From a bacterium (lineage in GTDB: Bacteria; UBA9089; CG2-30-40-21; SBAY01): DNA of 7,714 nt. Positions within the stretch are counted from its first letter, which is position 1. Every line of letters starts with the position of its first letter. Of this stretch, positions 1 to 6,463 are shown in pieces. Under the pieces are notes generated by a model that searched no databases, had not been told where the DNA came from, and saw only the letters and a list, made by a program, of their open reading frames with translations. The stretch is taken from assembly GCA_040757115.1 (NCBI GenBank), contig JBFLYA010000177.1, forward strand, positions 1 through 7,714. The letters are read 5' to 3'. The translations under genes and the position numbers were made by a program.

Positions 1-3000
1 AACACTACCTTTATCGGCTCTTTACTGACTATCAGACTATACTCTCCTTTATTGCCACTATAACTCTTATTCTTGCGCATATCAATCAGATTATCTCTAT
101 CCTTTAAGTAGAGATAGTATTGGAGTGGCACAGTGGTAATATCCCAACTTATCTTTACTTTCCCTGGCTCTCCTACCTGCTCTACCCTAAATTTCCATTC
201 CTTGCTTGTTTCTACTTCACTGCGATAGTCAGAGCCATATTCATCTTCCGTCGGTGAAATAAAGTAACACGCAAGATAAACAGGAGCGAATTCTCCTTCC
301 TCTGCTGGTAACATTGGAATTTCAGCAATATCATATCCATCATCATAGGCATCACTCGCCTCAGAGCTAACGCCAGCAAAGTTGAATCTATCAGTCAGGC
401 TACCAGCCTTAGCTGAAAGCTGGATTGCCCAACTATCCTTATGTTTGATTGGGTTAAACTCATCCACTTCACTCTCACTACGAACTTCATTTTCCACCAC
501 CCACTCCTCTATCGGACAGAAACTCTTCCCCTCTTGAGAGGGGTTAGGGGTGTGTTTCCTACCTATCTCCTCTGCTGGAACGAGCATCTCGCAATCCACT
601 GTCACCGGGATAAAATATCCTATCCAGGGACGAAGGACGCCAGGATATGACACCATCTTAAATCCCATCCCATCATAATACCATAATGAACTCTTTATCC
701 AGCCATTTACATAAGCCGTCACCGGGTCAACTACCTCTATTCCTTTGCGAAACTTTACCTGCGCATTTAAAGCCACCGGGTAAAGATATGGGTGTCCAAT
801 ATGATTCCACCTTTCAGGCAAACCGCCTTTTAATGGAATAACATAATAACCAGAAGGATTAGTCGAACTCCCATAAACAATAATTTCATTATCTTTATCT
901 GCGGTAATCCCATAGCCTATCTCCGGGGCAAAGTTTGGGACAGTTGAGGCTGGCGGATTATGAATGACCCAATTACTCCCATCGAAATAGACCAATCTGA
1001 CATTTTGCTCAAAATTACCCCAATTCCACAACACACCTGCCGGGTCAGGATTCACGGGATGAACAGGAACAGAGATGGATTTGTAAGTTGGATAAATAGC
1101 ACCAATTTTACCTGAGCTAACTGTGCCATAAGTAATCGTCGTCCAGATAGTTGATAAAGTGTCATTCTTGCCATCAGTTGCCCAGATAGCATAAAGTAGT
1201 CCTCGCATCGTTACATTAGAGGCAGGAATAGTTCCTCGATACAAATCACCACCTACATTAGTCATCACTGTAGAAGAGATGGTTTTTGTGCCACCTATCT
1301 TCCAGTATAAAATCGCCTGTTCAACCTTAACATTATCGGTTATCGTCGCCCTGATTATCATTGGCAGACCTGCAGGTGCTTCAGTAATCGGGGTATGTCC
1401 AATAACAGGTGGTATCGTATCTTCAAGGATAAAGAAAAAGGCTATTGCATACGCCCCTGTTTGGAGACCTCTAACTACAACTGTAGTTGTGCCTGGTGGC
1501 TGTATATCTGCTACAAAATAACTAATGAATCTACCATTAGCATCAGTTGTAGTCGTCGTAATACTTATCGTCGTCCCAAAATCTATGCCTATCTGCTCGC
1601 TGGTGCCATAACCATTGCCTATCACACACACAAGTGTCCCTACTGTTCCTTCTGATGGACTATCTACTTTAATCTCTGGGTGGATAAAGAACAAAAATTG
1701 AGCCTGGCAACCTGATTTAATTCCAACAACTATTATACTTTTAGTCCCATACGGTTGGGTATCTACTATAAATGTCTGCCTAAAAGAACCTGTCTCATCA
1801 GTAGAACTAAGAGCAATACTGATGGTCGTCCCAAAATGAATATAAATCTCCTCCTGTCCAGCAAAACCATTTCCAAAAACAGTTACAGATGTTCCTACCG
1901 TCCCAAACATAGGTGAGACTAAGATAATATTGCCTTTGATAACAAACCAACCATAGGCAACACAACCAGAGATAAGTCCTCTACCACTTACACTTACAGT
2001 CCCACAGCCTGCCTGTGTATCTACTGTAAATGTAGTCTTAAACTGACCTAAACTATCTGTCATCGCCAGAGTTATACTCGGATTGATACCAAAGTCAATG
2101 GCTATTTCTTCATAGGCATGATAGCCATTACCAGCAACAGTAACAATACTCCCTACTGTGCCATAAATTGGTGTTACCATGGTAATCTGTGCCTGCATCA
2201 CAAAATATGCCTCTGCCTCAGAGCCAGAGCTAAGTCCTTTAGCCCTGACAGTTAATGTCCCACATCCTGCCTGAATGTCCACAGTGAATGTAGCAACGAA
2301 CCTACCAACCGCATCAGTTGTAGTCGTCGTAATACTTATCGTCCTCCCAAAATCTATGCCTATCTGTTCGCTGGTACCATAACCATTGCCTATCACACAC
2401 ACAAGTGTCCCTACTGTCCCTTCTGATGGACTATCTACTTTAATCTCTGGCTGGATAAAGAACAAAGATTGAGCATGGCAACCTGATTTAATTCCAACAA
2501 CTATTATACTTTTAGTCCCATACGGTTGGGTATCCACTATAAATGTCTGCCTAAAAGAACCTGTCTCATCAGTAGAACTAAGAGCAATACTGATGGTCGT
2601 CCCAAAATGAATATAAATCTCCTCCTGCCCAGCAAAACCATTTCCAAAAACAGTTACAGATGTTCCTACCGTCCCAAACATAGGTGAGACTAAGATAATA
2701 TTGCCTTTGATAACAAACCAACCATAGGCAACACAACCAGAGATAAGTCCTCTACCACTTACACTTACAGTCCCACAGCCTGCCTGTGTATCTACTGTAA
2801 ATGTAGTCTTAAACTGACCTAAACTATCTGTCATCGCCAGAGTTATACTCGGATTGATACCAAAGTCAATGGCTATTTCTTCATAGGCATGATAGCCATT
2901 ACCAGCAACAGTAACAATACTCCCTACTGTGCCATGAATTGGTGTTACCATGGTAATCTGTGCCTGCATCACAAAATATGCCTCTGCCTCAGAGCCAGAG

Positions 3001-4346
3001 CTAAGTCCTTTAGCCCTGACAGTTAATGTCCCACATCCTGCCTGTAAATCTACTGTAAATGTGGCAGTAAAAGTCCCATTTTGATTAGTTTGTGCAGTAG
3101 CAATGGTCTTAGTTATCCCAAAATCTATGGCTACTTGTTCATTTTGCCCAAATCTATCACCTGTTATGGTAAGAATTGTTCCTACTGTCCCAGAAGTAGG
3201 CTCTATAAATATCTCTGCAGAAGGAACAGAAATTATCTTAAAGTATGTATCAGCACTCAGGTCAGAATTAAGCCCAGTAGCTTTAATTGTAGTCATACCA
3301 GCTAATTGTATGTCAATCGTAAAAGTAGCAGTAAATGTCCCTTTTGCATTGGTAATTGAGGTAGTAATAGTCTCAGTTGTTCCAAAGTCTATGCTAATAC
3401 TTTCTGTCTGACCAAATCCTTTACCTGCTATCTCTACTATCGTTCCTATAGTTCCTGATGTAGGGTTAACTATTACCCTTTGTTGAGTGAGTGATTTTAA
3501 AGCTATACCGGTATCGTAGGTTTTATCATTCCAGGAACCATTTGGTTGCTGATGATTACGAATATAATTTAATGCCTGTTTTAAATTTTGTGAGGTTCTC
3601 AATTCTGGTTGTCCTAAAAATGCTAATGCTACAATTGAGGTCTCATAGATAGTGCTTCCATCCTTTCCAAAACCACCATCTTGATTTTGTTGTCCTTTTA
3701 ACCAGTTAGTTCCCTTGTTAATAGCACCTTTTATCACTGCTATATCATTTGGATGAGTAAATATCCCTGCGTCTAATACTTGAACTAAAGAAAGGATAAC
3801 TTGTGAGGTACAATATATACTTCCGGAGGTTTCAAATGGGCTAAATCGCCAATAGTCATAATTACCTTGACTATATAATAAAAAATTAACTATATCTACA
3901 TAAACTTGAATTCCACTATAATTAGACGCTAATAATGCCATTAGAACAAGTCCTGTATCCAACGGACTACCTAAATCATCCTTCTGATACCCAAAATTTT
4001 TATAATAACCATTTTTATACGAGACTAAAATATCTGTTAAAGTACCTACACCTATACCTGCTGAATTCAAAGCTACTATTTTCCGTGCTAAATAATCACA
4101 AACATCGAGTTCAGTTGCCTCGATATAATCTATTGCCCGCAAAAGATTACTCTTAGTCCCTTCTAAATCTAATAATGTTTGCGTAACTACACAGGTATCT
4201 CTAAACCCGGTAGTATCAGGATTGCCCCACGAATAATCGATATTCTGGTTGTCATACAACCACTTAACACCATCATTTATCTCAGCATAGCAAAAACTGG
4301 AAATAAGGACTACACTTAGCATTAAAAACAATCGTGTCCTGAACAT
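1..4346 (-). CDS. Giant exported toroid/IPT-repeat protein, 3' end outside window
   Basis: The frame is open from an ATG at 4346 to the window edge (1448 codons, no stop). I checked frame continuity at several points along it. A signal peptide is clear: MFRTR, then a hydrophobic core, with likely cleavage after CYA (residue 22). Residues about 23-288 resemble the alpha/alpha toroid of the terpenoid cyclase/prenyltransferase superfamily, with repeated WL..QQ..DGGFG-type motifs (DGGFG at 223-227, then QQPNGSW). The acidic DxDD-type cyclase motif was not seen, so a binding or structural role is more likely than cyclase activity. Residues about 290-976 are eight repeats of about 86 residues with the pattern PxxGTVGTxVTVxGxGF, then IDFG, then TFxVD, like IPT/TIG domains. 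Residues about 977-1063 form another Ig-like unit (IPPVI start). The remainder is a beta-rich C-terminal region. The site before ATG contains GGTGGTGAAAG, a weak ribosome binding site. A cell-surface or secreted adhesin-like role is inferred. The exact function is unknown. Confidence 0.9.
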   Translation of the reverse strand, partial: MFRTRLFLMLSVVLISSFCYAEINDGVKWLYDNQNIDYSWGNPDTTGFRDTCVVTQTLLDLEGTKSNLLRAIDYIEATELDVCDYLARKIVALNSAGIGVGTLTDILVSYKNGYYKNFGYQKDDLGSPLDTGLVLMALLASNYSGIQVYVDIVNFLLYSQGNYDYWRFSPFETSGSIYCTSQVILSLVQVLDAGIFTHPNDIAVIKGAINKGTNWLKGQQNQDGGFGKDGSTIYETSIVALAFLGQPELRTSQNLKQALNYIRNHQQPNGSWNDKTYDTGIALKSLTQQRVIVNPTSGTIGTIVEIAGKGFGQTESISIDFGTTETITTSITNAKGTFTATFTIDIQLAGMTTIKATGLNSDLSADTYFKIISVPSAEIFIEPTSGTVGTILTITGDRFGQNEQVAIDFGITKTIATAQTNQNGTFTATFTVDLQAGCGTLTVRAKGLSSGSEAEAYFVMQAQITMVTPIHGTVGSIVTVAGNGYHAYEEIAIDFGINPSITLAMTDSLGQFKTTFTVDTQAGCGTVSVSGRGLISGCVAYGWFVIKGNIILVSPMFGTVGTSVTVFGNGFAGQEEIYIHFGTTISIALSSTDETGSFRQTFIVDTQPYGTKSIIVVGIKSGCHAQSLFFIQPEIKVDSPSEGTVGTLVCVIGNGYGTSEQIGIDFGRTISITTTTTDAVGRFVATFTVDIQAGCGTLTVRAKGLSSGSEAEAYFVMQAQITMVTPIYGTVGSIVTVAGNGYHAYEEIAIDFGINPSITLAMTDSLGQFKTTFTVDTQAGCGTVSVSGRGLISGCVAYGWFVIKGNIILVSPMFGTVGTSVTVFGNGFAGQEEIYIHFGTTISIALSSTDETGSFRQTFIVDTQPYGTKSIIVVGIKSGCQAQFLFFIHPEIKVDSPSEGTVGTLVCVIGNGYGTSEQIGIDFGTTISITTTTTDANGRFISYFVADIQPPGTTTVVVRGLQTGAYAIAFFFILEDTIPPVIGHTPITEAPAGLPMIIRATITDNVKVEQAILYWKIGGTKTISSTVMTNVGGDLYRGTIPASNVTMRGLLYAIWATDGKNDTLSTIWTTITYGTVSSGKIGAIYPTYKSISVPVHPVNPDPAGVLWNWGNFEQNVRLVYFDGSNWVIHNPPASTVPNFAPEIGYGITADKDNEIIVYGSSTNPSGYYVIPLKGGLPERWNHIGHPYLYPVALNAQVKFRKGIEVVDPVTAYVNGWIKSSLWYYDGMGFKMVSYPGVLRPWIGYFIPVTVDCEMLVPAEEIGRKHTPNPSQEGKSFCPIEEWVVENEVRSESEVDEFNPIKHKDSWAIQLSAKAGSLTDRFNFAGVSSEASDAYDDGYDIAEIPMLPAEEGEFAPVYLACYFISPTEDEYGSDYRSEVETSKEWKFRVEQVGEPGKVKISWDITTVPLQYYLYLKDRDNLIDMRKNKSYSGNKGEYSLIVSKEPIKVV
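526..554 (-). repeat. Dispersed palindromic repeat (NPSQEG type) inside the coding region
   Basis: The core at 528-543 is CCCCTC-TTGA-GAGGGG, a 6-bp stem with a 4-nt loop, followed by TTAGGGGTGTG. Read on the gene strand it gives the in-frame peptide HTPNPSQEGKSFC (residues 1265-1277). From general knowledge, TPNPSQEG-like peptides are the translation of a short palindromic repeat scattered through many bacterial genomes. Here it interrupts the C-terminal region, between PAEEIGRK and PIEEWVVENE, without breaking the frame. Confidence 0.7.
1540..2273 (-). repeat. Internal tandem duplication, C-terminal-side copy
   Basis: This segment matches 2311-3044 at a constant offset of 771 bp (257 codons). 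I count ten mismatches over 734 bp and no gaps. It encodes the end of IPT repeat 5, repeats 6 and 7, and the first half of repeat 8. Weaker identity continues a few bases below 1540 (about 1527-1536), so the lower boundary is approximate. Confidence 0.92.
2311..3044 (-). repeat. Internal tandem duplication, N-terminal-side copy
   Basis: This is the partner of 1540-2273. It encodes the second half of IPT repeat 2, repeats 3 and 4, and the first half of repeat 5. The 37 bp between the copies (2274-2310) and the flank above 3044 no longer match base for base but still encode the same repeat fold. Repeat 5 is therefore a chimera: its first half resembles repeat 8 and its second half resembles repeat 2. 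This is what unequal crossover between neighbouring repeats leaves behind. Confidence 0.92.
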
Positions 4347-4365
4347 CTTTCACCACCCTTTGGTA

Positions 4366-4443
4366 TATAGTAATCGGATTCAACTGATTAATCAGATTTT
4401 CATTAATTTTTATCCGTTTTATCCGCTAAATCCGTTTACTATA
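4366..4443. repeat. 78-bp inverted-repeat element
   Basis: The ends are TATAGTAATCGGATT (4366-4380) and AATCCGTTTACTATA (4429-4443). They are inverted repeats matching at 14 of 15 positions. The interior holds a perfect 12-bp palindrome CTGATTAATCAG (4384-4395) and short ATCCGTTTTATCCGC-like direct repeats. The element lies 20 bp upstream of the start codon of the large gene, so it would lie in that gene's promoter or leader. It looks like a small dispersed palindromic element; copy number cannot be seen here. Confidence 0.6.
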
Positions 4444-4483
4444 AATTTCCACCAATTTCCATGAATTTCTATTGTATTTCTAT
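4444..4483. repeat. 10-bp periodic AT tract
   Basis: Four successive decamers (AATTTCCACC, AATTTCCATG, AATTTCTATT, GTATTTCTAT) put TTT runs at 4446, 4456, 4466 and 4476, exactly one helical turn apart. Phased A/T tracts of this kind are known to bend DNA. The tract sits between two inverted-repeat elements upstream of the large gene. Confidence 0.55.
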
Positions 4484-4493
4484 TTGTCTTTTA

Positions 4494-4547
4494 GTAATCG
4501 AATCAAACTAATCTTTTCCTTTAGTTAAATTCGCTTAATTCGATTAC
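4494..4547. repeat. 54-bp inverted-repeat element
   Basis: The ends GTAATCGAAT (4494-4503) and ATTCGATTAC (4538-4547) are perfect 10-bp inverted repeats. The left end resembles the left end of the 78-bp element (TAGTAATCGGATT versus TAGTAATCGAATC). The two are probably diverged relatives or two halves of one composite repeat. Confidence 0.55.
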
Positions 4548-4573
4548 CATATCTAATTCACAATTCAAGATAC

Positions 4574-4793
4574 GACCCTAAACTCTACCCCTAAACTCTA
4601 CCCCCTAAACTCTACCCCTAAACTCTACCCCTAAACTCTACCCCGACCCTAAACTCTACGACCCTAAACTCTACGCGACCCTAAACTCTACGCGACCCTA
4701 AACTCTACGACCCTAAACTCTATACGACCCTAAACTCTATAAACTCTAAACTCCCCCCGACCTTAAACTACCCCCGCGACCCTAAGCTACCCT
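4574..4793. repeat. Minisatellite of CCCTAAACTCTA units
   Basis: Eleven copies of the 12-mer CCCTAAACTCTA are seen from 4574 to about 4740. They are joined by variable linkers: C, CC, CG, CGCGA, CCCGA or TACGA. Unit length is therefore 13 to 18 bp rather than fixed. Towards 4793 the units decay (AAACTCTAAACTCC, GACCTTAAACTACC, GACCCTAAGCTACC), and the array ends against the stop codon of the gene at 4794-5723. It contains no open frame of note. On the gene strand the array is G-rich (GGG or GGGG about every 14 nt) and would lie in the spacer read through between the operon and the large gene. Confidence 0.93.
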
Positions 4794-5723
4794 TTATTTT
4801 TTCTCTTCACGCTTTTTTAATACTTCCTTTATCTCTTTTATGAATCCTTTTATACGATACTCTTCATATTCTTTACCACCACATTCAGCTACAGGTATAG
4901 TAGGGTCTTTAAGATACTCTTTGAGATATATCTCGAATTCCTCAATAGCCTTCTCTAACTCACCTGTTCCCCACCAATAGCTAAATGCTAAAGTAAGATG
5001 TGCTTGGTAGTATGTAGGATCAATTCTAAGTGTTTTTTTTGCCTTTTCTAAATCTCCATAATAATTAGCTTGTTCATGTAATACTATAGCTTTTTCTCTC
5101 TTAGTAACTGGTTTTTTTATATAAAAAGTGACTGGTTTAGCAATAAGTAATCCATGAAAGATGTCTTTATCAGATACAGAACGAGAGTCGTAGATACCAG
5201 TAATTTCATATTCCCCTGGTTCAAGTTTAGCAGTTATATCTGGTGGAATAACCCATCTCGTTCGTACATCTCCGCCTGAACCCACAAGTTCTATTTTATC
5301 TTCCTTATAATCGTGTATTTTGGAGTAATACCTACACCAATTAATATCTTTCAATTTTTCCTCTCGACGAATAACTTCACCTGATGTTCTTGTAACCTTG
5401 TTCACTTTAATTTTCAGATTATCATCCCATCTCCATGTAGGAGTTGCTATCTTTACTTTAATAATCTTCTCTTTTACTTCTTTTCCATAAGATTTCTCAT
5501 TTTGAATTCTGTTAAATTGCCTAATACCTGCATTATTAACCCAGTAAATTTCGAAGGATAGTGGTTTCCCCTGCAAGCATTTATCATGTCCAAGAGTAGA
5601 GAATTTGAGTTCCAGGTCTTCTTCCTTTATCGAAGAACTATAAACAGGAGATATTCCTCTACATATAATTAGGTTTATAGAAAAAATAAATAAATTTGTA
5701 AAAGATTTTCGTTTTCTTATCAT
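4794..5723 (-). CDS. Exported Ig-like/TPR protein (309 aa)
   Basis: The ATG at 5723 follows a textbook AGGAGG at 8-nt spacing, which fixes the start. The N-terminus MIRKRKSFTNLFIFSINLIIC is basic and then hydrophobic, a likely signal peptide with cleavage near VYSSS (about residue 30). Residues about 36-205 are beta-rich. They contain a LEPGEYEITGIYDSR segment (167-181) typical of the last strands of an Ig-like sandwich, ending in PVTFYIKKP. Residues about 207-270 look like TPR helices: AIVLHEQANYYGDLEKAKKT, then AHLTLAFSYW and ELEKAIEEFEIYLKEY. The tail is lysine- and glutamate-rich. The architecture matches the 302-aa protein at 6451-7359, although the sequences are far apart. It is the last gene of the tight minus-strand cluster, with a 38-bp gap after the protease frame. 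The family was not recognised; an envelope or periplasmic scaffold or partner protein is inferred. Confidence 0.87.
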   Translation of the reverse strand: MIRKRKSFTNLFIFSINLIICRGISPVYSSSIKEEDLELKFSTLGHDKCLQGKPLSFEIYWVNNAGIRQFNRIQNEKSYGKEVKEKIIKVKIATPTWRWDDNLKIKVNKVTRTSGEVIRREEKLKDINWCRYYSKIHDYKEDKIELVGSGGDVRTRWVIPPDITAKLEPGEYEITGIYDSRSVSDKDIFHGLLIAKPVTFYIKKPVTKREKAIVLHEQANYYGDLEKAKKTLRIDPTYYQAHLTLAFSYWWGTGELEKAIEEFEIYLKEYLKDPTIPVAECGGKEYEEYRIKGFIKEIKEVLKKREEKK

Positions 5724-5731
5724 TGTATTTC

Positions 5732-5737
5732 CCTCCT
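5732..5737 (-). promoter_or_regulatory. Ribosome binding site AGGAGG
   Basis: The gene strand reads AAAAGGAGGGAAATACAATG. The spacing of 8 nt to the ATG at 5723 is ideal and sets the start of the 309-aa protein. Confidence 0.85.
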
Positions 5738-5761
5738 TTTTGTGAAAGATTTAAATTTTCC

Positions 5762-6358
5762 TTATTTATCACTAACCTCAAACTGACTTTTACAATCTGA
5801 GCAAAAATCTACGCCAATTGGCATTGTATTCCATCCATCAGCATCATTAGTGCCGGAGTGCTCTGGAAGATGAGGTTTTCGATATAGATTCCATTCATCC
5901 CACAAATATCTCATCGCACATGAAGTATCACCAGCAGTGGGTGGATCATGATGAGCAATTGAGATACCATGTCCTAATTCATGAGTAATATTATGCATTA
6001 CAGCATCAGCTGATCTATCGTTTGCTCCATCTGGACGATCCCACTTCTCATCCCATCTCACCTGTTCTACATCACATCTAATTTCGGGATGGTTTTTAGG
6101 AGGTCCATTCGGACCTAAGGATAGCCCCCAATGATGATACTCCTCCCGATCTGAACCTGGACCTGGAGGACCAAAATCAAAATCTATTAACCATAGCCCA
6201 TGTTGCTCAACAATATGAGCAGTTTTATGGTTAAAATTGACTACTCTACTGGTAACCCCATTAAATTCATCAGCAGTTATTTGATAATGAACACTCATTC
6301 CTGATGCAGAGGTAAAGTTCCCTCGAAGATAAATATTATCCTCATCATAAATGAACAA
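5762..6358 (-). CDS. Metzincin-type zinc metalloprotease, start uncertain or N-truncated
   Basis: The frame contains HELGHGISIAHH (residues 126-137, counted from the TTG at 6358), which fits the HExxHxxxxxH zinc-binding motif of metzincins. The usual Gly at position 8 is Ser. E127 would be the catalytic base. A Met-turn candidate, SCAMRY (146-151), lies 10 residues after the third His. A CSDC pair (186-189) near the end may, with C147, bind a structural zinc, somewhat like archaemetzincin-type enzymes. The start is unclear: the only common start is this TTG, which has AAGGA just 1 nt upstream, too close to act normally. The frame stays open upstream to a stop at 6464-6466 and reads plausible protein (SGLRAQYQGFLVSG, RTNPNTKDLF) with no ATG or GTG. 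No signal peptide is visible although both neighbours are exported. It is either translated by coupling from the gene upstream or is an N-truncated remnant. Confidence 0.75.
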   Translation of the reverse strand: MFIYDEDNIYLRGNFTSASGMSVHYQITADEFNGVTSRVVNFNHKTAHIVEQHGLWLIDFDFGPPGPGSDREEYHHWGLSLGPNGPPKNHPEIRCDVEQVRWDEKWDRPDGANDRSADAVMHNITHELGHGISIAHHDPPTAGDTSCAMRYLWDEWNLYRKPHLPEHSGTNDADGWNTMPIGVDFCSDCKSQFEVSDK

Positions 6359-6463
6359 GTCCTTCGTATTTGGATTTGTTCTTACATGAGTACCACTTAC
6401 AAGAAATCCCTGATACTGTGCCCTTAATCCTGACCTGCTTATTTTACTTTTTACTTTAACAAT
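6359..6463 (-). other. Upstream in-frame extension of the protease frame
   Basis: Codons from 6463 down to 6359 are open in the protease frame: IVKVKSKISRSG, then LRAQYQGFLVSGTHVRTNPN. The extension overlaps the last codons and TAA of the 302-aa gene (stop at 6451-6453). Its only unusual start would be the ATT at 6463. The later part reads continuously into FIYDEDNIYLRG, so the real or ancestral protein probably began upstream of 6358. Confidence 0.5.

Noticed and set aside
1527-3081. Assembly artefact behind the 771-bp duplication
   Set aside because: The copies carry ten scattered differences, and both borders diverge while staying in frame and in the repeat fold. This fits a real duplication better, although long reads would settle it.
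441-4156. Several plus-strand open frames of 69-102 codons across this stretch
   Set aside because: They lie antisense to the continuous minus-strand frame of the large protein, have no ribosome binding sites of note, and their repeated content is explained by the IPT repeats on the other strand.
3483-4280. Active squalene-hopene cyclase domain
   Set aside because: Toroid-like motifs are present, but the domain is short for a cyclase, carries a signal peptide, and no DxDD-type catalytic motif was seen.
4574-4793. CRISPR array
   Set aside because: Repeat cores are only 12 bp and the intervening linkers are 1-5 bp, so there are no spacers. No cas gene is nearby.
4574-4793. True telomere or eukaryotic origin because of the CCCTAAA core
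   Set aside because: The unit is CCCTAAACTCTA with variable linkers, not a pure heptamer. It sits between two bacterial-type genes with Shine-Dalgarno sites, not at a molecule end.
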